A stretch of 64,000 nt of DNA from Eudorina sp. 2006-703-Eu-15 (GCA_003117195.1 BDSI01000208.1:62001-126000); one strand, 5' to 3'. Shown: positions 34,183 through 48,300, counted from the stretch's first letter. Notes: generated by a model not told the origin, from the letters alone. Numbers and translations: made by a program.

Positions 34183-36327
34183 GGAAGCCAGACGTATACG
34201 AACGATCTATATGATAAGCGTCGGTCTTCCTACTGTGGATGAAGTATGTCAAATACCGGTGCGTCGGTGTATGCGGTAGCGTTGCATACTATGTATTCCA
34301 CAACTCCACAAAATCAGCAAGTAATTCTGGTTGATGAGTACGGCGATGCGCATAACGGGATGCTGGGATTCCACATCAGGTTCTGGGCGGCGCACACGTG
34401 GAACGTGGCGAAGTGTGACGACCAACTGCCGGTTGCTTCACCGCACCCCTTCGTATCTGCACTTTCATGCAGATAGGTGGCAGTCAAATGGCCGATACGA
34501 ATGTAGTCAGGCATTGTTAGGCGCATTGAAACAGCCTGCCCAGCGATCGCCGCGCGCAATCGGGATGGATCACTCAGATGTAGCGATCGTAGACCTCGCC
34601 TGCAAGCCCAAGAGCGCCACTGCTCAATTTCCGCAGGTCTGCGTAAGCCGCGCTATTTGCACCCTCAAGCAGGAATGCTCACAGGCTTTACCCTTGCGCA
34701 TACACATGCCACCATTGTAAGAGGCGTGCGACATGCATGACTGGCGGCAGACCTCCCGGGGCTGACCTGCCGGATGGACCTCATCAGGCGTGCCGTGGCG
34801 TGCTCATCAGCGGGCGTCCCAACCTGCGCCTGCCTACCTGCTACCTATTTCGTTGGTTGTTTTCCTGATCTGCCAGTTTGTTCTGGATGGCCTGCCTTCT
34901 AGCTAATCCGGTGACCCGGCGGTCTGATACTGTCGAAAGCTAATCCATGACATGACGAGTTCGATAGACAGGGGGTAGGTAGGGTCTTCAGGCACGTAGG
35001 TGTGGGATTTCACCGAGATTGGCTGCTAGGTAATCGTGTCGGCAGTGCATTACATGTGACCACTGGTTCGCGTGATCACGTCCCCTCTCCGTCCGTCGCG
35101 CACGCGCGCGAGTGCATTCGTTCATTCCCCGGTCTGTACGCGCAAGCAGCGCGCGAGGCAACTTTTGTCTGGCGCCTCTCATGAGCCATGTCGGGAGAAG
35201 CAATGCGCCGCCACGTTCCCCGGTGAGGCACGGTTGAGGCGCAAACGCGTCAGGCATCACCGGGCCGGCCAGCCGGCAGGCGGCCTTGCTGTTTGCTCGG
35301 CCCGTCTCGCCGCTACCCTACAGCAGCTAGCTCGCTCCTCCCTTCTATGTTGCCGCACCTCAGCCTTCCATCCCCAGATACATTACCGCATCCTGCACAA
35401 TGGAGAACCGCCACCTACGAATAAAAATTCAACAATCGGTGAATTGATCCATGGAGGCCACCACTTCTACCACCCAGCCAACACCAATCACGCCCGCTGC
35501 TGGAGGGTGGCCTACAGTAGTAGAGTAGGGGCATCGCCGTAGTGCATATTTATAAATAGGCCGCGACCCGACACCGACAGCTGTCGTCCAAATGGTGTTT
35601 TCCGGTCGGATCAGCAGCAGCCCTCTAGGCTTCGTTGCTGACTGGTCTATCTCTGCGAACACCTTCACCGCGCTGGGGTCATGTACGGCGTTGAGACACC
35701 GCCATCGGATGGCGGATCGGATGCGCGCACCACCCGCTCCCGTCGGGGAGAAAAACGACCATCCACTTGTGGACGCTTGTGCTCCCCGCCCACGAGACCA
35801 GGCCGCAGGCCCCACACACACCCGCACCAAGGTCAGTTTCAATGCACACGTCAGGAGCAGGACCACGCACGGGCCTGCCAGCTGCTGCATCGGTAAAAAT
35901 CGCAGCCGGCGTCTTGGCCCATCCGAAAAGACCGGGTGGACACGGCTCATTATTGCTCTCTGAATGCCACGGAATGCCACATGCGCCTTGCTGGTCAGAT
36001 GTATGCGAACGGCTGGGACCGCTACATACAGGGGTCTCACTCTAATGAACTCAAAACCAATCGTTGACACTCCTCGTCACGTCGTCAGGTCGGCCATCCC
36101 GCCGCCGGTCACAGGTCGCAAACTGGCCAGCAAGCAGGCCAGCTGAACGAGTCAAGGGAAGGTACAGAAGCAGGCGCATGGCCCAACGCGAGTAGGTAGG
36201 TAAGTAAAGGTGAAGGCGGTGAACAGGGAGCAACACCTCAGGCGGCGCCGCATCTCCCTCGCTCCGCGCGCGCTGCGCCGCCGTCCCGTAACGCCTTCAG
36301 GCCAGCCCATACGGACGGCCAGGGACC
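34183..36327. other. Intergenic region between POP-A and the aminotransferase-fold gene
   Basis: Both flanking genes are on the minus strand, so this holds the 5' flank of POP-A and the 3' flank of the gene at 36328. POP-A starts in the context ACCATGG-like CTTCCATGGTG. No additional gene, RNA or repeat could be supported. Confidence 0.45.
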
Positions 36328-39300
36328 TCACAGCCGCGCCTGGGGCCGCAGCCCGCCGTGCAGCATCCGCTCGTTGTCCTTGTAGGTGGCCATCCGGGGT
36401 CCGTACACAGATGCCCACAGCTCGTCTTCTCGCTGACTCAGCTGCTGCCGTACGTCCGCCGTCAGCTCCTGCTCCAGAACTTCCCTGATGCATCCGGAGT
36501 TAACGCACACGTGCACCAGAGGTCGGAGCGGGTTCCCCGCCAAATAACACCAGGTCAGACACATGCTTGACCTTAAAGCCGCGGCAGGTTACGTTACTGA
36601 CTCTGCCGTTTGTTTCGTTCGGGTGAGTGTCTGTCACAGCTGCAGATATAGCATAGGTACTCTGGTATGTGTGTGGCGACCCACACACATACCCCCCCTG
36701 GTCCTCGCCAGTCGTGTCTCTCGGTTTATTTTAACACAACTACACACACTCCAGTATAGCACAGGTTGCATGGTGAGTATCTTTTAGGCCTGCGTGGTTC
36801 GGGCAGGTTCCTTTGCTAAACACACTCTCTCGCGCGCGCACGCGCACACATACCGTATACCCGCACGCGCACCTGAGCTGCTCCAGCAGGATATCAGCCT
36901 CCCGGAAGCCGAAGACCATGGGCGGCTTGATCTTGATCACGTTGTCGTACGGCCCGTCCGTGCTGAGCAGGACCCGGCGCGCCTTCATGCGCTCCTTGAT
37001 CCACCTGCGGGAAAAGGAGGGGGGGAGGGAAAAAAAGGTCAGCGGCTTGGGGGAGGAGGGGCGCACATTCTGCGGGTCGCCAACCTTGTCTTTGAAATAA
37101 ATGCCACCGACGCAACCTCGTGGCGGCACCGGTATTTTCTTTCCTGTCGCAGTGTGTGGTGCGCAGGCGTCGGCGTTCACCGACAGCTTAGCCACGGCCG
37201 TGGGGGTCCTCCGTGACATGTTTCACGCGGAAACACCATACAGAGAAATGTAATTAATCTGGCGGAAAAAACGAACCTGCGGGCTTCTGTCGATTACCAA
37301 GGTCGTTTGCCGTATGTTGGTCCGCCAGCGTGGACCATTCACGCGTATCGCGGCCAGCTATACGGTTTGTAATGGACACGTTTCCCTGCGACTGGCGGCA
37401 CATGGGTCTGGGCACCACGGATCGGCCGTCGCCCGCGGGCCCTACCAGCCATCTGGCCCACCGACCGCCCCCCACCGACCCCCACCTCGCGGTCGCGGGC
37501 GCGTGCCGCTTGCCGGCCTTGTCGCGCACCACCTCCACGCCCAGGAACAGGCCCAGACCGCGCACGTCGCCCAGCACGTCGTCGTGGTCGGCCTGCAGCC
37601 GCCGCAGCCCCGCGAGCAGGTAGTCGCCCACCTGGCGGGATGAGGAGGGGGAATGGCGGAGGAGAGGTTGACAAACGGCTGGCAAGGGTTGGAACGGAAA
37701 GTGCAGGCCTTCAGCTGAAATGGCTGACAAGGGCGGAACGGAAATGCAAGCCTTCAGCAGGAATGCATGGGGGGCCTCCCGGGAGGCCGGGGTTAAATTG
37801 AAAAAAATAAATAAACCCGTAGAACGAACCCGGGCACACCCAGCATAACACAGTATACTTACGGGGTGCGGTACCTGCAGAGCAAACGAAAAGATAGAGA
37901 CCGCGCGCGGGCGCGTGGCGGCGCGGCCGCGCTGCCGCAGTGCCACAACAAGCAAACTGCGAACCCAACCCAACCCGGAAAGGACAGATACGTTACCGAC
38001 CTGTGGTGGTAGACGGAGTAGCCGCGCCGCGAGCGATGTCCAGGGCCATGGCGATGCAGGGAGGGAAGCCGAGGAACGGAGTGAGCGAGGGTGGCAACGA
38101 TTGCGAAGAATGACAAAAGCAAACATCAGAAAGAAGGCAGTATGCGAGAATGGCGGGGCGGCAGCGCGGCGCGAAAGAGGGAGGCCGGGGTCCAGAAGGC
38201 CCAGCCGCTCATCGCGTAGCCCACGAGGTCGCGAGTCCCAGCGTCGACTGCAGCGGCTTGTGTTTGAGGAGAAGACTACAAACCCAGCCACACAGAGAAA
38301 ATGGTGCGCGACGATGAACCCTAGACCGACCGAGACACCGCCAAGATTGTCCTCGATATTGCGTACACGAATTACGGCATGAGGTTGTTTCGCGTGTTGA
38401 CAGACTTGCTTCGGCGTAATCAGTTGTGGGCCTGTGGGCGCAGTATCCAAGAACGCCCGCGCTGCGTGACCGTCGTCTGTCATGGTGCTGGGAGCCCGGG
38501 CTCCCCGGGTCCGGTCGCACCCACCTGCTGCGCGTGCTGCTGCAGACCGTCGCGCTGCAAGACCTGCAGTACGGCAAGCCCCGCCGCCACTGCCGCCGTA
38601 CTGCCACCGTACGTGTTGAAGTACTCCATGCCCGGCGTCGCGAACGCCGCCGCCAGCTCCCGGCTCGTCGCCAGGGCGGCCAGAGGGTATCCGTTGCCTG
38701 CGTGCGGCAGTTGACTCCAGGGCTTAGAAGTTGGCAGGCCCCCATCCCCCCAGGGTGATGACATCATGCATGCAAGCAAGGGGGTGGGGTCTGGGGTAGA
38801 ATATTGTCGATCGAGACATGACGGCAGCGCTTTCCAGCAACGGCGCAGTCCATGCGTTTCCGCGGCTCCTGGCCTGCCTCCCACTTGCTTGACACACCGG
38901 CTCAAACATCGCATCCATCAGTATGGATAGATGGTAACAGGGATCCCCGGCCGCAACAATGTTTCGATGTTACACACACAGCCAACGGACGGACACCTCC
39001 GGGTTCTTCACATGGCCCCGCCAGCAGCACCCCACCCCAGCCACCCCGCGCGACTACGAACACATCGCCGGCCGCACTCGCGCCCCGTCTGCTGGGAGCA
39101 TATCCGATGGGGCCTGTACTCAACCCACCGTTTCCGAGCGCTTGCTGCCCCCTCGTGCCCATGATCCGAGCCCGTGCTCATATGCCCGTGCCCGTGGCCC
39201 TGTCCCTGCCCCTGCTGCCGCACGCGCCTCTTGCTCCGCACCTATGGGCTTGCCCATGGTGACGATGTCGGGCCTCACGCCCTGTGTCTGGAAGCCCCAG

Positions 39301-41595
39301 AACGCCGACCCGCACCGCCCGAAGCCGCACTGCACCTCGTCGGCCACCAGTATAACATCCGCGGACCGCAGCTCGTCGTACAGGCCCTGAGACAGAGGGG
39401 GAGAAGGATGCCACCATACGGCAGGCAGCGGCGGGACACGGCGATGGTATGGACATGGGCGCGCGAGGGTGCAGGCACGGGCTGTGAGGCGTATATATCG
39501 AGCGGTGCATGCACAATAGAGGTGGCCGAGGGCAGAGGGGTGTGGATTCAGACGAACCGGCAGGTGCTCGCGGCCCGAGGAGACCCCTTCCGGTCCTTAA
39601 CCATCGTCAAAAGTGAGAGTCACTGTTACAGAGTTATGATATCGGAAGGGGCATGTCGACCTCTTACATACCCGCCCCGCCCCGCCAACCCATGCCGCGC
39701 GCACCCACACTCCTGAAGTGAGGCCCCTTCGGCCAGCCCGACTCCGCGCTCATCCCCAGTTCCTGGTTCGGTCCCCCGGGCCACACGCGGCCCGCCACCC
39801 CGACGGCCCACTGTTCGCACCTGCAGGTAGCCCGGCGGCAGCACCACCTGACCGCCGCACGACAAAATCGACTCGCAGAAGAAGCCGCCCAGGCGCCCGC
39901 CCGCCCGCGCCGCCGCCGCCAGCACCGCCCGCGCCGCCGCCCGCCCGTCAAGGTTCTCGCCCCTGTGATACATGTTGGTACGGCAGCCCGGCAGTCCGGT
40001 GCGGTTGTGTGAAGGTTTCGTGTCTAGAGTCAGCCAGGGACCAAGCCTGGGAGAGCTGTCCGACGGGCCGGCGATTGGAAGCCGCTGCCGCGGGTGGGCG
40101 AGATGAAACGGACAGCGCTGGCTTATTGCCCTGGCACTGGCACCTACCAGGTCTGTCCCCAGCCAGACGAGCGGTGCGACGGCAATTACCATCCAGCCTT
40201 CCGCGTTCATGTACTCGGGTTACAAGTCCCTTTCGCCCAAGGCTACTGCTAAAGTTCAACCTCGGCAACCTCGGCAAATGCCGACCCTCACTGCCAACCT
40301 GCCGTAAGCTTGATCAGCCCTTCCTGGCCCAGCCCTGCCCAGCCCAGCCCGTCGTGCTCGAGGTCGTACCTGTACGGATCCGGGCAGGGTACGACGTGCA
40401 CGTGCGGCTGTCGCCCTCCGCCGCCCGCGCCCCAGAACTTGTAGGGGCTCAGCGAGATGAGCGCGGTGGTGTGGCCGTGGTAGGCTCCGCCCATGACCGC
40501 GATGTGGGTCGCGTGTGGTCGGGCGGCGGCGATCATCCGCAGCGCCAGGTCGTTGGCTTCGGAGCCGGAGCACACCAGGTACAGCACCTCCAGGGTGGGG
40601 CCGACGGGGCTTGGCGGTGCCGGATCCTGCCGCTGCTCGTGCTGACGTTGCTGCTGTGATGGAGGCAACGATTGGGATGTGGATTGGGATGGTGCCCGTG
40701 TTGGTGCGGAGGCTGCGACACGCCCATCGCTCCCAGCGCCGCCAGCTTGTTGCTGGCGGGTGGCACGCGCGTCCGTTATTGCGCCCGCCGTGCCGCTGGC
40801 GCCGCCGTCGCCGGCGCCGCAGCTTCCGCCGCTCGCTGCCGGGTAGTTCAGGGTGGCCAGCAAGAGCTGGGTGTAGCGGGGCAGCGCGGAGTGCAGGTAC
40901 CGGGAGTTGGTGTTCAGGGTGTGCAGCTGGGCGGAGATGGCGGCAGCGACCTGGCATCGGGGGGGGGAGGGACAAGGGGCGGGAGCGGGCGCAGGTGCTG
41001 CATGACACGGTTTATATCAAGGTAAGGGCAGTGGCATAGGCAGGATTCCGCCCGGCGGACTCAGGGACGCTAGTGTCCAAGTCTTCCATCCTCACGTATG
41101 AACAAGACTGTAGTCGCAAAAGACATCTTCTCCCAGCGGCAGCCCACGACTGTGCGGGTGGCCTGTGGGCCGCAGACGTGCCCTGCCGTACCCTATCGTA
41201 GCGGTCACACTCGCGCACCTAAATGATTTTTGAACGTTCGTTCACAGCGGATGGCAACGCTGGCATGCCTTGGCGGATTTGTTCCATGGCAGCACGCGCA
41301 TGCCATGGATGTGTTTTTGAACACAGACAGTGTTTAGGAACAGCCGTACCTCCGTGTGTCCGTGTCCCAGATGGGACACGTTGTTGACGCAGTCCAGGTA
41401 CGACACGCCCTTCTCGTCGTACAAGTACGTCCCGTGGCCGCGGACGACCATGAGTGGCTGCTCGTAGGAGAGCGACGTGTTGGGGCCGTACGACCGACGC
41501 CGTGCCGCGAGCACGGCATCATACTGGGCTGCGTCATTCTGTTGCTCAATTGCAGTGCCACGGCCCCCTCTTACAGACTCACGTTCCTCTGTCAT
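36328..41595 (-). CDS. Class III PLP-dependent enzyme, ethanolamine-phosphate / phosphohydroxylysine phospho-lyase type
   Basis: Members of this branch eliminate phosphate and ammonia from phosphoethanolamine or 5-phosphohydroxylysine. Exons: 41595-41350, 40950-40370, 39962-39821, 39386-39242, 38697-38525, 37631-37486, 37004-36873, 36484-36328. All are in phase; 573 residues. Key matches: [36 protein letters not shown] (PLP phosphate site), [27 protein letters not shown] (PLP aspartate), TMGKPIGNGYP with the PLP lysine at about 369, [23 protein letters not shown] low-complexity insert of roughly 100 residues separates LLATLNYP from [15 protein letters not shown]. The start could also be the in-frame ATG at 41607. 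Head-to-head with POP-B. The substrate is inferred from family resemblance. Confidence 0.88.
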
Positions 41596-41607
41596 GGCAC
41601 AGTCCAT

Positions 41608-42386
41608 TGTCTGTCGGCGGTCTGTAACGACCTCACGAGTTCGCCGCCGACCGCTCAACTCTCGGTCGCTCGATAAGGCGTCAGGCTGTATGTCAGAAGG
41701 TCACCATCATCTCCGCCTGAGTCCGGTATCCATGTGCTCACTTAGGTTGGGCGGAACAAGCTGCCCAGGACAGTTGAATCTGAAGTGGGTAATGGATAAA
41801 AGGAGAGAGCGACCGTTTTGCGGTCGAATGCGGATCCCACGTTAGGCCTCGAGTGCGCCCAGAGGGTTTGTGAAGGAAAGCGAATCGACAGCAATGGTGA
41901 TTACCCATTGTAGACAGCTGAGTTGCCATGGTACAATTATTGGATTTGCTTGTGTCACTTTGGGATCGGTGAATCCAAGCAACTCCAAGAGTGGACACAT
42001 AGCTGAGAAACTGACAGTTCCAACCGCCTGTACAACCCTAACTCACTTGCATCAAACATAGAGATGTTCAATATTAAAAGTGCACCCTTTCTTTGACATC
42101 GAGGCAAATCAGGTCGGCATAAAATGCATGGGTTGTCGACGTGAGCAACTCGTCAGCACGTCGCGTTCAAAGTCAGTTTTTCTCACGGAGTGCTCAACCA
42201 GAGGGCATGGAAAAATACGATCAACCTGCCATACTTACTTGCAGGAAGGAAGGAAGTTTACGGGTACTCGAGCGGTTAGGGCCCTGGTCCGAAGGCAGGT
42301 TGGCCTGGTGAACAGAAATGATGCCCGTTAACACGTTTCCTTTCGTATATAAAGTCGTGCAGAGGACATTCCATTTAGATTCGGAC
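41608..42386. promoter_or_regulatory. Divergent promoter region; TATA box of POP-B at 42346-42353
   Basis: TATATAAA at 42346-42353 predicts transcription starting near 42375-42383. This excludes the in-frame ATGs at 42318 and 42321 and supports 42387 or 42396 as the POP-B start. The minus-strand gene starts at 41595 or 41607; no clear TATA was seen for it. Confidence 0.6.
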
Positions 42387-45300
42387 ATGGTCGTTATGGT
42401 CTCGGCGCAACCCTGCGTTCGCTTAAGAGGAACTCGAGCAAGGGCTTATCGTAACAATCGAATACGAATGTCAGCAGCAAGCTTTCAGCCGCACATCGCG
42501 CCTTCGAAGCCGCACGAGGTGGTTACTCCCAATGGCTCGAAACGGAATGACCCATATGCCTGGTGCGTTCAATTCATACCATGGATCTGTAGACCGGATG
42601 ATCTTCTGTAGCATGTCCTCAATTCTGATATGCATCTATGCAAACCTCCGCCAGCAGATGTGTCGGCGGTGCAATCTAAGCTTGAGTGTTTGGCCTCGCA
42701 GGCTTCGGGACGACAGGCCCAAGGACAAGAAAGATTCTGAGATCATAAAATATCTAAAGGATGAAAACGGCTATGCGATGAAAATACTGGAGGCAAACAG
42801 CGGGGTAGGCGGGAACCTGCGCTAGGCTCCGATACCGGGGATTGCGTTCAGGATTACGGGCCTTGACCTTTGATGGGCAATAACACTGGTCTTCAATATT
42901 CAATCGTTACTTGTTTGTTGCAATGGCCAGCGTGGGGAGCGGTCACAAACGTTGCGATGTTTCTTGCTTGCCTCTTGCTTAGTAATCCGCTGTCCATCCC
43001 TGCATCGCACCGCCCAATAATCCTTCCTCATCGTAGTTCGAGAAGCGCATCCTGTACGACATGGACAGCCGGGTGCCCCGCCATGAGACCACCCCCGCAA
43101 CACCGTCTGCAGATTTGTCATACTGGTACGGCAGTCGTCGCGGCCCCGGTCAGGACTACTACGTACACACCCGCCGCCCGGCCTTGACCAAGCTGCAGGG
43201 TGAGTACCGCGCCCTGCCGTTCAACATCGATGGGCGCTGCCTCCGGCCCGGCACTCTTGGCGAGTATTGCGCCCCGTGCAGTGCGTCAGTAAGGCGATCG
43301 AAGCGATGCGCCATGGCGTGCATTGCGCCCCATGCAGTGCATCAGTTAGGCGATCGAAGCGATGCGCCATGGCGTTGTGAGCCCCGCGCCACGAGGAGTT
43401 CGTTCATGCATGCCCTCACCCTCGGCCGCGCGCCATACTCCTGTTGTCACTCGGTCGTTTGCGCAGGGCCAGCCACCAAGGGCCCGTTATCGTACGCACC
43501 CGACCTCAAGGCTTCGGAGCAAGTCGTACTGGATGTCAACGCCCTGTCGGACGGCTACTCGTACTATGACGTGGGGGCGATCAAGGTGAGCGGATCGCGG
43601 TCTCACCCAATGGGTATCCACCTGGATGAAGCTGCCTAGTGTTCTCCCTGCCCGTTGGTTGAGAGAGGGAAATAAGCCCGCCCGGTCCAGATGGGGTGCC
43701 CGGGTGTTGCTGTGGACGCCCTCGAATCATTTGGCAGCCTACCCTCTCAGATCTTGAGAGGTCAGCTGCAAGTGGGTGCGTGGGTGGATAACAACTGGAT
43801 GGCCTCCCCGTCGGCGGGGATGCCCCCCAGGGACGTCCTTGTCTACCCAGTTGCTGAAAGGCCTTGCCTCGAGATCCCCCGCCTTGTCTACGTCAGCTCC
43901 CCGACAGCCATTCCCTCCGCCATGTCAGGCCGTCTAACCCTGCGGCCGCCCCACTTCCACCCGTCCGTCGCCCCCCCCCCCGCCGCGCCCACCCCCTTAT
44001 GCACACACGCCCACGGTGCGGCGCAGCCCTCTCCCGACGGCCGCTACGTGGCTTTCACGGTGGACACGGTCGGCGACGAGGAGTACGAAGTTGTCGTACA
44101 TGAGATCGCCACCGGCCGCCGAGTGCCCTTCGTCGGTGCGTTACCGGGGGCGCTCAGCGGGGGTTGATTGTGGCCTCACCGTTCCGAGGGGTGGCGCCGC
44201 TACGCTCTGGATGGCGGAGGGCATTGTGGCTCGTCATCGGTGGTCCCCCCTCCGCCCGACGCGCCTTCGGATCACGCCGCACGCGAACCCCCTTCCTCGT
44301 TCTTAGTTCTCGCCTCACTTTTGGTGCTTATCACCTTTCTCTCCCGGGGCATTCAAGGACGCGTCCTTGGATCGATGGAAATATACTGCAAGCTGCTTTC
44401 AGCCAAGTGCCTGAACTGGAAGCCGAATCCCCGGCCGCATCCTTCAACACACATTAAACCGCAGTTTCTTTTTCTTATAACCCCAAACCGCAGTCATGAC
44501 CTTGCAGCGTGTCCGTGCATCCCCCGCGGTTGCGTTGCCGCCCGGGGCCCCTCTGCAGGCGCTGAGGCCCCCAGCAAGCCCCGCGACCTGGGTGGCATGC
44601 CCAACTGCGGATCAGCTGTGGAGTGGGCCGCCGACAGCTCCTCCGTGTTCGCCCTGCTGCTGGTGGGCTGGGGAGCGTAGGGTCAGGCTAGGCAGGGAGC
44701 GTACAGGACATTTGTGGGCATATTGTGTGGGCATATTGAAGCTGCGCTGCTGCCAGAGCAAAAGGTAGGGAAGGGGGGTTGTTTCATGAGAGTGTGTGAT
44801 CCTGGTGAGTTGGAGCGGAGTGAGGGGAGAGGGTGGATAGGGTGAGGGAGGGGGTTGGGGAGTTACGCTGATTCATTCATACGTGCCAGGAAGATGAGGG
44901 GAGTCCTTGGGGAATCGTTTCCGCGCCCCTGCCTCCCGAGCCCTCTGCACCCCTCCCGCTGCCCCTCCCCCGCAACACCCCGCCCCAGACCCCCCAGACC
45001 CACGAGGCGTACAAGCTGGTGCGCTGCAAGCTGGTCGACTCAGATGCGGCCGCGGCGCGGCAGGACCCCGAGGTGTTGCTGAAGGTACGACACGGTGTAC
45101 GATTCCCTTTTGATGAAGGGTATATCACGCCTGGGCGCGTGCCGTTCCAAGAGCACCCTCAACCCCGCCGAAACTAGGAGTTTGTCTGACTGGCCAGTGC
45201 GGTCTTTGACGTACGTCCCGTACCAATTGTACACACAGGACGACACCTCGGGTGCGGTTTTGGAGCTGGCGGGCCACACCTCTTGTGGCACCTTCCTGAT

Positions 45301-48300
45301 GCTCTTCAGGAAGGCCGATGTGGGTGTGACCCCGGGGGGCAGGGTGGCTATCTTATTTTGCAGAGTGTCTACGGCCGGAGATACTCCTTGCCCAATCATG
45401 CTGAAAGTATCTGTCGGAGGGAGCTTTTGCCGGCATTTTATCTATCTACTCAAGGGGGCTTTATTTTCCCCTCGCGAGAGCAGGGTGGCTATGTAGGCTA
45501 TCTTATTTCTTGGAGTATCTACGGCCAGAGATACGCCTGGTTTGGTAACGCTGAAAGTATCTGTCTATGGAGAGATATTCCCGGCTGGAATCGGCTCCCA
45601 AGTACGTATCTACTGAGAGGCGTTCACCCGGGTACTCTATTTGGGATGACCACCTTCTACGTAACTATTGGCCCTTAGCAACCTCTGATCTAAGTTTCAC
45701 CCGGAGGGATTCGACCCTGAGCGGGAGATATGGACTGACTATCTGACCGCCCGAGTATCTGTCAATGGGGAGAAGTCATACTCCTGATCGGGCATCAAAG
45801 TATCTTATTCGTACATTTCTCAAGAGGATAAAGTATCTAACAATTACCCCAATTTTCGGCCGAATACATATTTATATCTTAAGATAGCCACCCCGTGAGA
45901 GGCCATAAGTGTCTAAAACCTCATTTTTCTCTCAAGGGAAAGTATCTATCGAAGCTCAAGATTTTCGGTCGAATATATATTCATATCTAAGACAGCCACC
46001 CTGCCGGGGGGGAGAGAGGGGAGCTGTGGGCTGGGCCGGGAGGGCCAAGAGGAAATGGGGGGGAGGGGAGCTGTGGGTCGAGGGAGGGGCGAACTCGGGA
46101 ATAGCTACGGTGAAGGCGGTTCCTGCCTTACCGTACCTCCGGTATATCATCGCGCAATCATAAGTTATATTTTACCCAAATGACAGAATAACGCGCAAAA
46201 TAAATAATTCCGGCCAGCCCGCCCTGCGCGAAGTTGTAAAATAATTCCAAAGTATAGGGTTGCGCGATGATACCCCGGCGGTACGGTACGCTGGGTACGT
46301 AAAGCAGTGATGGAAAACCGGAACGCCGGCGCCGTCCCTTCGGGGCGGGGCCCGCCCCTCTTATCTGCGTACGTATACCTGCTGGGCCCTCGCTGGGAGG
46401 GTGCTGTGACCCATGCACCCACGCACTCATGCATGGTCCCCAGCGCAGCGTCTTGTAGCCCGGCGTACATGGCTCATCATCACATGTGTACATTCAAGTG
46501 GAGCGGTTCGCCATATGTAGATACGTAATAAGGAGACAGGCACGCACTGCAGGGTCGGTCTCAGCCCTGCCTCTCGCGTGTTGAAGTAGCACAGCGCGTT
46601 GTCAGCAGCAAATGCACCTCTGGCTGCTGATTGCTGGCTAGCAACGGACAGAGCGACTGAACGAACCAGCAAACTACGTATCTATCTACGCAGTACTGCC
46701 ACCGCCGCTGCCGCCGCCTGCGCGAAGTTACAAAATAATTCCATCCAGCCCTGCGCGAACTTCTAAGTAATTCCAAAAAATAGGGGTGCGCGATGATACC
46801 AGACGGTGTGTCCCCTGTTTGTCCCTTCCCGCGCGCTTCCTGATGACTCCGCCCGGCCCCACCCGGCTCCCTCCGCAGGGCTACTCCACGCTGCTGGCCC
46901 TGACCTTACCCTCCTCCGGCGGTTCCACCCGTCCCGTGAAGCAGCCCACGCGCGGCGTGCCCAAAGGGGTGACACTGTACGGCAATGACCCGTGGGTCGT
47001 GGTGGCGCCGGAGTCGTCCGCGTTCGACGTGCTGCGCGCGGACCACCTGTACAGCCACAGCAACGGTATCGAGACGTTTGCCGTACTGATGGATTCCGAC
47101 AAGTACCCGGACGGCTTCGTCTGCGCCGTGACGGGCGGCGACCTGAAGCATCGTGCGGTGAGTGCCCTGCCGTACGTGACTCTAATGTATGTGAGCAACG
47201 CAGGAGATAGATGTACGACCTCCACCCCATCATGCCGATCCGCTGTAGCCCAAACCTTTATGTCATGTTTCAATCCTACAATCTGATTCCCATCGCACCG
47301 GCCCGCCTTCCTACTTATGTCCCAATGCAACACCAGCGCATATCTATTATAACCACCCGTCGCCGGTGGCGTCATCCACCCGTCGTTATATGCCTCCCCA
47401 CGCTCGCCTCCCCGCCTGCCCCGCGCCTTCGCGAACCGTTTACAAACCGCCGTTCCCGGCTTCAGGTGCTTGTCCCCGGCTCCAAGGGCCGTCAAGTGGT
47501 AGATATTGCGGTGGTGGGAGGCTGCGGCGGTGCCGCCGCCGCCGCCGCGGCCGCTAACGAAGCGCATTCCAGTGGCGCCGCCGCTCATAACGCCGCAGCA
47601 CACGGCCAGCGGTACCTGGTTGTGCAGCTGTTGGAGGACATGGCGGCCTCCGTACAGGTGTACGACGCGACGGCCGTGAGGGAAGCTGTAGCTGCGCGTG
47701 TCGCGTCGCACGCGCACAGGCGGCGGCAGCGGCGGCGGCGGCGGGCGGCGGCTAAGGCGTCGTCGTCGGCGGCAGAGAATGCGCCGGCAGCGAAGGAAGA
47801 CGATGAGGAGGAGGGCGGCGACGACTCTTCTGACGACGATAAGTACGACGACGATGATGGCGACGACGATGACGGCGGTGATGGCGATGGCGACGACAGC
47901 GAGAACGGTAACCGCCAGCAGCAGGGCGATAAGGCGGAGAAGGCGGCGGCAGCGTCACAACCGCCAGTCCCCGCGGCGTCGGCCAACAAGGTAGGGCCTG
48001 CCGTACCGTTTGTAAGCACGAGCGTGGTTGGTGTCGTGCATTGTCCAACTCATACTTCCACGTCTTCCACCTGTGTTTGAATATAATTCTTAACTCGATG
48101 ATCCTGGCGGCGGGCGTATGTGCATGTCTTGATTTGTGCCTTGGTGCCACCTACATATCGCAGCAGCAGCCCCCCGGCGTACTCGGCGGCGGCGGCGCCC
48201 TGCTGCTGCCCCTCCACTGGACCTACTCCCCCGGCCCCGCCATCTCCAGCCTCCACCTGGACCACAGCTGCTGGCCAGGGACATTGCCGTACATTCGCCT

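Noticed and set aside
42318..42386. Upstream ATGs at 42318 and 42321 as the POP-B start
   Set aside because: They lie 5' of a TATATAAA box at 42346-42353, so they would not be transcribed; the start was put at 42387, with 42396 as the alternative.
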